Below are positions 35,360 through 49,500 of a DNA stretch of 64,000 nt, piece after piece. The notes below the pieces were generated by a model. The model saw only the letters and a program-made list of their open reading frames with translations, had not been told where the DNA came from and made no database searches. A program made the position numbers and the translations under genes. The DNA comes from Sphagnum compactum. Taxonomy: Eukaryota > Bryophyta > Sphagnopsida > Sphagnales. The DNA is taken from the NCBI GenBank assembly GCA_965153455.1, contig OZ234499.1, forward strand, positions 9,668,271 to 9,732,270, given 5' to 3'. Position 1 is the first letter of the stretch; every line of letters starts with the position of its first letter.

Positions 35360-38300
35360 ATAAATAAATAAATAATATTCTCTGAGGAACTGAAATAAAT
35401 AATAAGTAATAAATAATAAATAGTAAATAGTAATAATAATAATAATTATTATTATTATTTTATTGTTACAGTGTGTGTGTAAGATCTGGAACAGTTTTGT
35501 ATTTTGTTTTGTGCAATTGGATTGGCTGCATGATCTGCAAGAAATTTTTTATTTTTGCGGATTTGGGCCCGATTGTGGGTCCTGAAGCCCCTGAGTAAAG
35601 GAAAAGGAAAACAAAAACACACGGAGGGGGCAGGCGGAAGGAAGGGAGGACTCTGTGTATGTGTGTGTTTTGTTCGATTGTCGTCCGATGGCTTTGTTTT
35701 TTCCATCATTATATTGAAAAGTCGAAACATTCGGATTCCGTTCATGATTGAAATCTATGAATGAAAAAGTCCACTAGTATCAAATATAGGCAGAAACGGG
35801 AAAAAAAGAAAAAAATCTTCGGTTTCTCACACTTGCAAAGCTCTCAAGACCCCCCTTCCCCCCCCCCCCCCCCCCCCCCCCAATTACACTACCCAAATTC
35901 TAAAAACCCTAAGAGATTTTTTAATTTAATTTTAAAAAAAATTATTACCTTTGTATGTCCTGGAGTTATAATATTAATTTACTAATATACAGACGGTGTT
36001 AAATAGGGTTTAGGGGCCCCCATCAACTAATAATAAGTTCATGGGGGCTATGTCAAAATCCTTTTGAAGAAGTCAGTCCCATGGTTTGGATGGCTAACTT
36101 TAACTATGAGTAAGGGTTTGTTGCACCTCAAGCACAATTGCTACATTCCCACAACAATAGCAATTTGATATGGATCACCAACATGACAAATTCATGGGTT
36201 TTTTTTAAAATTATTTTTAATTATTTAATTATTAATTTTATTATTATTATTATAAATTTTAAATAATTATATAATTCTAAATTTATTTATTTATATAAAT
36301 TTATTTTAAATTATATTTTAACATTATTTTATTCCTCAGTTTGTTGATATAAAAAATTTGGCAAAATTTTCCATGAAATTAGGAAATAGTTGAATTCACG
36401 AGAGAAAAACAATAATTTCCGAAATGTTCCTAAGTTTTTTCTCTTGTAAAAAAAACAACAAAATTTGTTGGGAAAAAAATCATTTCCCATGACTATCTAA
36501 CTTTATTTCTTTTGCTTGGCCTTAGTATACAATTCCACATACTTTGGTTTAATTGTGATTTCATTTATGAACCATTGTTGGTTGCACTTACCATGAGGTG
36601 TGTTATATGTGAATCTCCAATCACAATGACCAAGAGGGCAACTTAAACATTGTGAATCTTGTTTCTTTGCTTAGCCATTACAATGCAACCATGGCGTAAG
36701 AAACTCTCCAAACCACATCTTGCAAGGTAACATATAAGCCATGACATAGGCCTTGCCACAAACTTGACTTCCTTTAATGAACCGTGGGACACAATGTGCA
36801 TTTCTTGTGGTCCATAAAGATTTCAAAAATGTTAAATAATTCAAAATGAATTTCAAGAGGTCATGAAATTTAATTGATTTATGAATGGTTTAAAAAGTTT
36901 AAAAATTTGTCTAAGTTTGGATTTCTCTAATTGCCATTTGGAAATTAATTTGAACAATGACTATGATTATGTTTTTTTCAATTGAATATTAGGGGTAGAA
37001 TTGATAACAAGGAAAACCCACTTAGTTGGGGTTTTTTAAATGAGGATTTATTATTGCAACTAAATTATTATGATGTAAAAAGCCATAAATTTTACTAGTT
37101 CTTCGCAAGAAGATATAAAAATCAATGATTATAGTTTGATAAACAATGTTTTCCCATTAGTTTCATTCATAAGCTTGAATGTAAATTCAAAAGCCTTTTT
37201 GTTTCATGAAAACATCCTTCACACTTGGTGTTAATCTAATGTTAAAAAATTGAAAAAAATGAACATTTAGATGTAGAATGTCACATATCATAATTGATGA
37301 GATGACAACATAGGTGTCATTGAAAGTTTATACAATGTTAAATAGATGCTACAAATCATCACCTCTTTTTTAAGACGAAATTTACAATGAAAAAATCAAA
37401 TGTTACATATGAATTTTGAACCTTTAAGTCAATGGTATAGAGCAAGCTCTTTGGAGCCCTTCTTCCCAATCATCATTAGTGTAATGCTTGATCTTTTCAC
37501 ACGCCATTGCAAGTGCATTTCTTCTTCACCATCATCAATATGTTGCTTCCTTGTGTGCACCCTTTATTTTCACCATTGCCCTCTATTTGCAAGGCTCCAT
37601 GAATATTTTTGATGATATTTTTTTGAATTTCAACAATTGCAATGAGAAATAAAGGGGGTAGCAAGCAGAAGAAGGTAAATACACCAACTTCAAGTGCATC
37701 ACCCTCATTCTACAATCATCTTTGCAACAACAATGACAATGTGTTCCTCAAATTATAGAACCTTTTGACAAAATTGATGAAGGTGATCTAGCGAAAAAGA
37801 TAGATAAAAAAGAAAGAAAGGCCATGAACACCAGTTATCATTCCATAATCGAAGTTCACATGAAGAAATTGTGACAACCAAATTGAGAGCATGGAGTAGT
37901 GATGGCATTAATTAAAGTGAAGGGAGATGAACACTTAGCTTAAATAGACAAAATTGATTTTCAAGATCAAATTGAAATGATGATGATGAAATGGAGGAAT
38001 TTTTTAAAAATAAACATCATGTTTACAAGCTTCTTTCAACAGTTACAAAATGTTCTTATGTGTAAATACAAATGGACCATCTGCTTTTTGGGGAATTCAA
38101 AAATCTATCTTTTGTTACAATTCTAAAACATGCCATAATGAAAAAATTATTGGGTGATGACCTTGCAAGATAAAGTTGCATTGCATCTATCTTTATTTTT
38201 AACAAAAGATTTTACGACATGCTTATTGGATTATTGAGAAATAGATCAATTTTCAACCCACCGCACCTTCATGACTTGATGTAAAATTCATAGGTGAAAC

Positions 38301-41300
38301 ATGCACCCACTAGCTTCAACACAAAAAACCTTGTAGATTTAATAGGAAGGGAGAAAATGAGTTTGGATACAAGGACAATGAATGTGTATTCATGAACATC
38401 TTAGGTGATTAGATGCCTTCAACTACACCAATTGCTTGTGCATGCTTGTTCACAAAAGCTTTAATTGCAGTTGTGAACTAGACCTCAATGATGAAGCCAA
38501 ATATGTCGATTACATCAACTAAAGTTGTGAATACGCATGTTGACTGGATTCATGACTTCAATGATGAAGTCAACACACTAGAATCCATGTATACATGAGC
38601 TCAAAATGGAGGTTCTCAAATTGCATGCAACACTAGTGTCAAATGTAATTGCTTATTTGCACACAAGAATGTGGCATAAACAATACAAAAGAGGAATTAG
38701 CTATTATTGAGTTGATAGATAGGATTCACAAATTTAGCCTAACTATAAAGGAAAGTTGTTCAAAAACACAAGAGATTATGATTGAAAAGCAATTGGGGTA
38801 TTTCAAGTCAAGAGACAAAATAAACATGGAAACAACAATTATAACATTGATACCAAATCAAAATTTGAGTTTAGTATTAATGTGTTGAGTAATAATAAAC
38901 AACATGGAAACAACAATTACAACATTTATAGAAGTGATGAACATGGTATTCACTAGAGACAAAATAAAAAGGAATGTTACTATAGACCTTCCATGACAAG
39001 GTCATCATTAATTAAATGTTGAAAAAAAGGATTTAGTCAATAGAATTGAAGATAAAATACAATAAAACAACACATAATATGAATGCTTACCAAATCAAAT
39101 TTTGAGTTTAGACATTGGACTTTGATTTAATCATGTGTTCACTCCTTTTGCCTACATACAAAGAACTAGTTGTGTTTGCCATACATGCTTGGTAAAACTT
39201 AAAATCATACATGCATGTCTACTATCTTAAGGCAATAATAAATTTTTATAACATAATAATCAATAAAAATAATTTAAAAAAAAATTTCATTATGATTTTG
39301 GTTATTAAATCTTCATCAAATCCTTATTCAAGATTTTTAAATATCATCAAATCAATCTCAAACATTTATATCTCAAAAACGAATTTTACATTAATCAATT
39401 CTTGCATAATCTTTCAAATCAATTTTTTAAGAATCTCATTTTAATAATATTTAAAGGAATTCAAGCTAATTATTTGTATCTTTATTAAACAAATTTCATT
39501 TAAAAAATTAGTCATATGAATTGGTTTTTACCCAACAAATAGATGGGTAGACTTTAAAACAACCCATCAATTGGATGGGTGCACCCAAAATCTACATGTG
39601 CACGTCCATTAACTTGGCGTAATACAAAGTTCAATTCTATATGTGATGAATATCCATACATTTATTGACCTTCAATTGCATGTAATGTTTGTTCATTGGC
39701 ATCTTCATTGTTTATAAGCACATTGTTTATTTCTTGATTCACCTATGTTTCGAACTCAATAATTCACATTAGCCTTTGAATATTAAATTCAATTTGAGAT
39801 CGAAAAAGGGTATGTAAAAAACAATAAAAAAACAAAAAATCTAGTACAAAGGAAACATGCAAATCAAATTTTGTTAGTAGGTTTTGAAAGGTTTTCTTGA
39901 ATATGCCAAGGGCATTTTTCATGATTAACAAACCCTCTTTTACATTTTTTGTTATCTAACAACTTTTAAAACATAGTGTTAGCCTTCTTCTTTGAATGAG
40001 GTCATTATCCATGAAATTAATGGATACCCCTTGTCACCTAGTATGTAAGGTGGAAACCCATGGTAACTTCTATTGTTCTCAAGCAAACCATTATACTATG
40101 CATTTATATAGAGAGTGGATTTGTGTAGGGCTTTCAAACGGTTTACATTTTTTAGAAGACCCACAAAAATGCCAATAATGTTTTTGTTACAATTGACGAA
40201 GGCTTGTGCAACAATCTATAACCACCTATTTTGTGGTGTAATAATTTTTTACAAACTACTTTGTGACCTTGTTTTAAATTATTGTGTTGTGCGATGAGAC
40301 TTAGATTTAAGTCTACTTTTACATTATAGTTTGTCCCAATTTGTGTGTATCATGGGAAACATTTAGTTGTGGTAGTTTTCATGCCAATGACCACTAGTTA
40401 TTAATGATACCTATTTATCATATATAAGAACAATTGGGAGTTAAATAAGCTTTGTTTGTAATGTGATGCTACAATACCATAAAACCTAGGTTGGTTGAAT
40501 ATAGATTGAATATTATATAAATGTGATGTTATGACACCATATTACAAGTAGTGTATTTAATTACAATTTTTGTCATTTATTTTTGGTAGTAAGAATAATA
40601 ATTTTGTACAATTAAGCATTGTACTAAATAATGAAGCTAGTGTGCTTGAGAGCTTTTTTCATATGTTTGACATGGTAGGTAAGTATTTTCAAAAAATATG
40701 GCAACTCCAAAAAAATGATTAATTAGTGCCTAATTAGCCTAGGTACTAGATAGTAGTTTGGTGCTTGGTTCATGGACACATGAAAAAGTTGTCACTTGTA
40801 TAAATATGGGTAGAAGGGTTCAATCAAGGTTGCGTTTCCCCAAAGGAAGGATTGTTGTATAATAAAATCATGATAACATATCCCATAGTGGATTTTTGTA
40901 TGCCAACAATTATAATGGTGTGAAGGTTACATAATACATTCCAAAGGGCTAAAGGGAGAAAGAGTATTTCTTTTTTGTCATTGTGTTATTTCTTGTATTC
41001 ACCTCACTGGGCTTACAATTTGTTAACCCCAAGCTTCACAAGTCCTGTGTGTGCGAAATAATCATGCCAAAAAAAATATCAACTTGTTCATACAAGCTTA
41101 TTTTAAGTTTCTTTTACAATTTTTGCTTTTGGACCAACATTTTGATACACAACATTTAACATACAAATGTGAAAAATCACCATCAGACGAATCATGCTGT
41201 ATTTTGGCAACATGCTGCAACCGACCTTTGTAAATCTGACAATTTCAAAAAACATTCCTCAAAATCTGGTGACTTTGGGCCATTGAAAAAAACAAAAACC

Positions 41301-43531
41301 TCAAGCACAAAATTCAACTTAGTTGTCTACACAAAATTGAGCAATGGGTGAGGAATTGTCACTTCCAGCTAGAGCAGGGGAGACCCACAGCGTGTACTCG
41401 ACTTTCCAGAGTGTTAACTGTAGTAGAATATCACCATTAGAGTGTCTTCCACCCCCTTCCCTTCAAAGCAAAGAATTCCATATTTTGATTATGAACCAAC
41501 TCCTCCTTGGAAGTTTGGACTGTGCCCATATCATGATCTTGTTAGTAGGGGCTTTTTGAAGCAACAGCCAGGATCGCTCAAAATTCAAGATTCCAGTGAG
41601 ATGAGGAAACATACATAAAGTGAAAGATGTGACATAGTGTGTGTGTTTCTTCCTCGGGTATGGTGAGAGGCTCCAGAGGAGTGAGATTCATCCTCCTTGA
41701 AACATGCAATTGTACTGCCTTGTAAGTGTTATGTTTTCACTTTCTCATTGGCAACTGGCACATAGTTTGAATCAACCCCAAGTACCTGCAGCAACTCTCA
41801 TTCCATCCACAAAGGGTATATTCATCAGGCAGGCCTGCTCAACAGACAAATGCAATATGCTGTCAAAAGATTGCCCATAGCACAAATTTCCATCTCATTT
41901 GCTCAGAACTTAATAGCAAGAAAACAAGGAAATGGCAATCAAAGTCAGAGACTGCTGTTGTACACTTCCATTTGTCTACAGAACAGAAAACTGTGTCCAT
42001 CTGAAACTCATCTTGTTGTGCAAAGAGGCTTGCATTGAAGTTGTTGACGATTTCATGGTCTCTTCACATTCCTGATATCATTGGCAACCTTGCATCTCTA
42101 AAGTTTGCTGCTGTCTGATGAAATCTGCTGCAGTTCAATTCAATTCTGGAGATTCAAGTTGTCGCCTGGAATTCAGAGTGACAGATTCACATGTGAAGTT
42201 ACTGAACCTTGATCTGTGCTGTTGTTGATGAACCACATCGCTCAACAAGATGGCGGGGGGATTTCATGGACTAGTAGGGACAAGAGGAATTGACAGTCCA
42301 AATTCACTCGTTGCCACCACCTTCCTTCCTTTCAGGGCAGCTGGGATCTTGTTTGCAAGCTGAATCCCCAACCCTTGCAAATTTCATAAAGCCAATAAAT
42401 CACTTACGGATATAAAGGAGCTTCATCATCATCCAAGGTTTAGTGTATTGGGATTATTGTACATGGGCTTTTACTAAAGCAAAAAGTATCTGTTGGTTGG
42501 TCTGGCTTGCTCTCTTGACAGTAATATGTATATGAGGACTGGACCTAAAGGCCCTCTGACCTGTGTATCCCACCATTTGACACGTTTTGCATGAATTTGA
42601 CTGACCAAGCTGAGTATGTAACACTTTTACTGCATACCCCAAAGCTTGCCTTTTTCTCTTCCTCCACTCTTCCAAGACTAGGAGGATAGTATTCAGTTCT
42701 GGGAATTGACTTCAGTCCTCCTCCTGCACAACAGATTAACCCTACGGACTCACAGTTTCTCAGTCCCCATGCTCAATCTGCCCTGGCTACTTGTGGCAAG
42801 AAAGGATTGAGCAGAGAGTCTCACTGAATAAAATACAGATCTTGACCTTCTTTTCCAATTAGTCTTCAACAGTTGTTGGTGGAATTGTCTTGGGAGAAGC
42901 TAGATTCTAGCTGGCAACTTCTTCCTCCAGCAAGTTGCTCCTCACTTCTGATTCATGGCAGCCATGGTTGAACGTGTCATGCTTGTGCTTGGAGGAACTT
43001 CCTTTCATCCACACCAACACCTCTTGCTGTCAGTTTGTTCACAAGAGCACTTTATTAAATCTGAATGTGTGTACTTCTGTAACATTCAACATGCTTACTT
43101 GCATCATGGCTCATTACTATAGCAAGATAGGAAATTCAGATCTCAACCACAAGCCCAGAAATACTAGTCCCAAATCCAATGTCAAGCCCAACTTACATAC
43201 AGGTTTTGAATACTGTGACACATAGATTCTGCTTGGTTAGAGGAATTAACAAATGGCAAGAGGGAAAAGGAAACAGCAACCAACACATGCCTCATCTGTG
43301 ATCAACAACACCTGCAGACCATACAGATATGATGGATGAATCAGCAACTCTTCATTCATGGCATAATCAAATGGGGAGCAACAAGCTTTGGCTACTGTTT
43401 AAAGAAGGCCTGCTTTATAGAGAACCTCTTCTCACCATAGTATACAAATTGGCTGTTGAGAAAACCTACCATAGACAATGCTGCACTCTACAGAATGTGC
43501 TGTTAAACGGATGTTGTTGGAAGCTACAGTT
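35360..43531. other. Gene-free spacer
   Basis: Contains AT-rich microsatellites near 35360-35460 and 36190-36340 and a C(24) run at 35858-35881. I found no recognisable protein or RNA. From about 41.3 kb base composition rises toward the channel gene, and the stretch next to 43532 should hold its 3' untranslated region. Confidence 0.5.
35858..35881. repeat. Homopolymer C(24)
   Basis: Third homopolymer in the window of exactly 24 G or C. It is preceded by CCCCCTT, so the full C-rich tract is about 32 bp. Confidence 0.95.
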
Positions 43532-46500
43532 TCAAACAAGCACATACACCGAATCAGCAGCATTTACAATGGTTTCTTTGGGAGGGTTTGTGAACACATA
43601 TGAAGTGGGGGCCCCAAGTGTACCCTGGGCTCGGTATAAGCCCAATGCCAGAATCCCCCTGTCATGCAGAAGACCAACAAAGAGATCACCATACTCCTGA
43701 TTAATGTAATGCTCAGGTACTGATATCTGCTCCAAGACTCGTAACCGCTCTGAACTCAACCCACCCTCTTGCTTTACATACCCTCCTTCCAGCAGCTGCT
43801 CCACAATGGATATTGTATTTCGGTTGTAGAAAGAAGATCGTCTGCATTTGTTCACCATGGAGAATATCAATTCCAGAATGTTTGCTAAATTGCTAAAGTG
43901 AAAGATTTTTCATGCCATGTTCTGCTCACCAAAGCCACCATCAAGAAATCCATGGAGTGATGCCTACACACCACTAAGTCCACTTCACAGAAGTGTGACT
44001 TATGGAAGTGTTCCAACTTACATTAGTGATAGGGCCATAGTACAGGCATTTGATGTATTTACATAGAGAACCAAAAGCAGGCTGGCACTTACAGCAAGAA
44101 GCCAAGTAGCGCTGGGGAAACTGCCTTGCCTTCCATATATGGAGGTCCAAAGTAAAGTAAGGCATCACGATTACGCTTGTAATCTACACGATCAACCTGA
44201 TTTCGATCAATTTCAAATTGAGGGCGTAGATAATAGAACCCGATCGTGTGCTGCATTTCAACAATCATGATTCCTGGCTTCTCTCCCACAAGACGCTCTA
44301 CATTGGCAGCTGTCACTATGTTGTCCACATCACTTGTATATGCTGCCGGAGTTCTCCTTTGACTTCTCCCACCCTCCACTCCCTCCCCACTCAAGTCTAC
44401 TGGCTGACCTTGATTAGCAAGGATGACAACTTTTTCTGCACAAGAGAGCCATGTACCGAGATCAGATAAAACAGTTCCAGATGCAGAAGAGTGACCTTAA
44501 TGAAGTTAGGTGTATTTAGTGCAAATTTTACTACATGGTTCAACCATTTAGTTCCCAACATCCGTACCTCTGATATGTAAAATCCTATGGATAGGATCAA
44601 TCTCACTCTCCTTGTTCAAATGTGGGACATTACACAGAACTCAAATGCAATTCTAACATGCTCCACTCTGCAATCTGGCAACTATACTAGACTCCAACAC
44701 TGCCATTACGTTTGCTAATATGCATGATTTTGTCCATGCCTTTTTACCACCCAGCAAACTAACTGTCATGGAATCCACAAGCCTAAGTAAAGCAGGACAG
44801 TAAACTGAAAGGTCAAAGGCTCAAACCTGCTTGAAGGATACCTCCACGCATGAGATCAAGCTCATAGAGAGCAGAGCCTTTGAGAAAGAAGGTATCCTCA
44901 AAAATGCCCACCTTGCCCCACTGGTTTGCATTTGGCTCATCAGGGTAGAGAATGACAATTGGTGGATTGGGGAATCCTGGCTTTCGTAGCTCCCTCAAGA
45001 AATAGTAAATGTGTGGTGGCCAACTGCACTGTAAGCAGACCAAAATATGAGGGACCTTCAACTCCACCACTTGAATAGTGCATTGCTGAAGGTTCTGCAG
45101 AATGACATGTGCTCTACGTTCTAGGACAGCAGGATGAGGCTGTCCATGATGTGGAAGAGGTGGCCACGATAGCAATATCTCAGTTGCCTTCTCCAATGAC
45201 ATTCCTTTTGGGTAACTTCCATCTCCTGAACTTCTGCCGCTAGAAGAACCAACACTGTGGTTATCCCAGCCTGGAAATGTGCCTAATTCTACTGAATCAT
45301 CTTTTTCAGGATTGTTGTCATATGTATAGCAAATAGCTGACCTTAGCTTAGTTTCCAATTTGATCCGGCCATCAGGGCTATTTGGAAAAACGAGTGGGTT
45401 TAGGTCACCACCCACTCCTTGCAAGTCCCTGTTATCAGCTATGATTGGTCCTGTCCGGAACTTCTGCAGCTCAACAGATTCAACTTCTGTTTTGCTCCTG
45501 GGCCATTTTGGTAGAATTCCTTTACGCAGGTGCTTGTCTTCAAATTTAGAAATGGCATAAGCAGTGTGCAGGTCCCATGCTATTACCAATCCAAGATCAT
45601 CAGGTTGGATGACATGACCCTTAGGGTGCAGTAACACCTAAACACCAATCACAAACAAGGGTTAGCTGATTGCAAGTGAGCTTCATCTGCAAGTTACTGT
45701 TGCTACAAAATAGTCTGCAGACTACTACAGAGAAATGCAACAAAAGAGTTCATGAACATCTGTATGATGTGAGTGGCCGTACCTTCCGATGTGAATGGTT
45801 TCTCCCCACATGCAGCACCTCAACGTCTAGCGCAAAGAGCACAACATTGAAGGTTGTGAAAACAAACTCCACAACCTGCACACATGCATCCATCATCACA
45901 TGAAAAACTCTCTTGGAGGCTCAGTGAATCCTAACTGGACCTAATGTGCACACACAAAATTGCAGATCCAGTTTTTGCAACTGCAGAAATCGTCTCTTTG
46001 CTGTTGGATACTACATCAATTCCATGTAACATACACTTCATCTCTCACTCAACACGAACCTAGAGAGAATGGAGAAGGGACAGGTAGAGACTGCGAAAAA
46101 AGAGAAGCTCTGAGTCAAGATGCTTCAGTCAACAGCAGGAAAACCAAGGGGGCAGAAACTGGAGAGAAGGGAAAGAAGCCAGTGAGAAGTAGGGATATTG
46201 AGCTATTGCCACATGGCCCATGATGGATAGAGGAAGAGATACCTCTTCAAAGAGCATGTCATGGCAGGCCTGTGGAAGAATCAGAGGATACACCTCATTG
46301 TCAAAACTGTGGAAGTATTCACGCATGAATGAACGCTTTGGCAGATCTTTAATCTTGATCTCTGATGTGAAGAGGTTTGTAATGAATGTGTAAAGGCCTT
46401 GGACAAGGCAGCTGCAGTCACAGTGCAGCTTCAGCTCTCTACTGTTCTTTATGTTGTTAGACTCTCTTCTTTATAAAGCACAAAGTATGTGACAGCCTAC

Positions 46501-49500
46501 TAGTCCACAAGGCTGTTGATGCTGAGTCCAGCATTTTGGAGGTTTAGATTACGTCCCTCAAAATCACATCATGAAACTCACATTGAAATACAATCAGACA
46601 TTCTAGAGAAAATGTTCAAAGGGAGCCACCCACCTTCGGGCAATCATTTTATAGTGGACTTTGATAGGGCAGATAATTTCTATTCCACCTTTGTATGTCT
46701 CATCCCACACGGCACTGTTTTGGGTCTCTGGATCCAGCACCTCAACTATGATGCGTACCTTCTCTCCACAAAACCGGTGTACTGCCAGTGCTTTCACTAT
46801 TTGTGCAGCATCCTCCACCTTGGGGTCCTGTTGCATATGTATGAAGCACTTTTTCAAGAAACTGGACAGCAACTGCAAGCAGGAAATGAGCAATCTGTGA
46901 TCTTCAGAGTGTTTACCTTTCTCCTCTGACACAAGATAATGGACAGAAACAAACCAAGATTGGAGAAGTTTACAGGTGTCCACAGCAGAGTTGTAAGTCA
47001 GTGAAGTAATTCAACAAAAGAATGGAGTCCACTGGTATGCAAGAGCATACCTCAGCTTCCTGATCTGCAAGCAAGAAAAAGGCATGGGCACGATCTGCAG
47101 AGCATCTTTCTAAGTCTGATTGCCGCACCGGTGACCCCTCTATGAACTTTGCCATTCCATTATAGAGTGACAGTATTGACTTCAGTTCAAACCTGCCATT
47201 CCAGAGCCATCAGAAGTGGATCAAGTACACCACCAGGTACCAAAAAGATGCGTTGTAACTCTGGCCATGTCTCCATAAGAACACATTAATCAAAGTATGA
47301 CAAACTGTCAAGACTATTGTGTATGTCAGACAGGATATGTGTGGAATTGCCACTCACGAGGGACTGAATGGTGCCAATACGGTTACATGCAAAGGGTAGC
47401 TCTCAAGGTCTGCAACATAAATCACATCAGATGCCCACAGAGCCCTCAGCCTTGGCACATACTGCTGAAGGCGTGGTCCTGGACACACTGAACCTCATAT
47501 GCAAATCAAAATGCCATCAGGAATGCAGCTTAAAATTAATTCATTTCTGAAGGAAGTGTGCTCCTCAGTATTGCAGCACCCATGAAATATGCACTGTAGC
47601 ATGGTGTATAATTGAAGGACAGCAAATTGCTTCCTTCTAGAATCCAGCAAGCTTCTTACCTTCACAATGAGTTGGGTTGAAGAACTCTGCAAGACACTCT
47701 TGAATAGCTCCAAATGAGATGCTCCCACTAATTATTAGATATCGTGAATTGATAACTTTCCTCCCAGACACACTGCCTCCATATGGCCTGCACCCACATG
47801 CGCCCTGTGTACTTAGGGTTGCCATGGAATCCACTCACCCACCATTTCAACCCATTTATTGCTGTTAAATTATGTGAAAGCATTTCCATGTCTTTGCAAC
47901 TTTTCACAACTTTAGACAGGAATCCACTGCTAATTGAGAGTTAATGCTATAGGCATGGAAATGGTTGGATACAATTTCATTTGACAGCCACTTGCAGGTA
48001 AAAAAAGTTTTTGAGTGGCACTTGTCAAACCAGATAGTCAACCACTATTCTCGTGGTGGGGGGAGCACCCACCAGAATAGTGGGCAAGTACACACTAGAA
48101 TCCAATACTCACATGTGAACCCTAAACCCTAAACATTTTAGTGGTCACCCACTGAAATAGGGGGTGGGGGTGGATGGCCTATTGTGGCAGTGGAGTCTTA
48201 CTGCCAACCACATTAGAATAAAATAGCAGCTTAGGAAGCCCAACTTTCTGCAACTATTGCCAGCTACTCCATTTATGGATTGGAATCTTGAAGTGCACTG
48301 TAGACTGTCATTAGACTTGCTCACCTATTGTTGAAGATCAGCAGATCATATGTAAGGAGAATGTGCTGAAAAGGAACAGAATATCTAGCATATGACATTT
48401 AAAGCAGATTCATGCCAAAGGTGACATATAGAGAGAAAATTTTAGAATACCTCCTAGATGCTAGGTAAGTGATGCGGCCAATCTGAATTGGAATAATAGT
48501 AAGAGCCAGAAGGATTGTTGCCATTGCAACAAGCTGCCCAAGTTGGGTCTTAGGTGTGATATCCCCATATCCAACTGTAGAAATCTGTGAGAAGGCCAAA
48601 TATCTCTGCTTAAAATCTTGAGAACTGTATAGCTGTGAGTATTTGGAGCAACCTACACCTGGATCAAACTGAATTTAAGTAATGATAACTGCAAACAAAA
48701 TCTGTGCAACTAAGAGAACCTTGGCCTCAATGAGGCATTGATGTGCAAACAGAGGCTAGGACCAGGGGAACACACACCGTTACAATAACAAAATAGAAAG
48801 CATCCCAGAAGTTCATGCAGGGTCCATTGCATTGAGAATCCTGAGAATCTCTCTGATCTTGTGGAGCTCCATTATACTCTACCCACTGCAGGAGGCCTGC
48901 AATCAAAAATACTGCACCCCACCACCCCCCCAATCCCCCCAAAATGATCATCCTGCTTTAGTTGGAAAACCAAATTTGAGTGGCAGGCTAATTCTGTGTA
49001 ATTTATTTTCTGTCTCCTCTTTGCACTGTTGTCCAGTTAGCCCATCATTATACAGTGTACAATGCAATCCTTCCTTTCTTCATCTTACCCATCCTACAAT
49101 TGGGTCACTTTCTCCCAGTAATCAACAATAACTGCCATCCACGTTTAGGGCTTAGGATGAGGCAATTAAAATATATGGCATCATGACTTCTTAGAGTGAT
49201 GCTAGACTTCTCTACTTGACTCTTGATATGCTGGTCTAGAGAATACATAATACAACATCAGTTTGGTGAAGATCACCCATCAGCATATGGACTAGCAAGC
49301 AAGGACAGTCCAACTTACCAACTCCAAAGGTGGACACAACCAACAAAAGGATTTGCTGAGATATTGTGCTTCCCGCAATTCCAACCTTGCGCATTAATGA
49401 CAATATCCTGCATGAGGATTCTGAGAGAAAATATTAATATTGGGTTCTTGCCACTAATTAATTCAGTTTTTTATCTCTGTGGTTCAATTTCTGTCTTCTT

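Noticed and set aside
48119-48134. CCCTAAACCCTAAA, plant telomere-like
   Set aside because: Only two units inside an intron; too short for an interstitial telomere tract.
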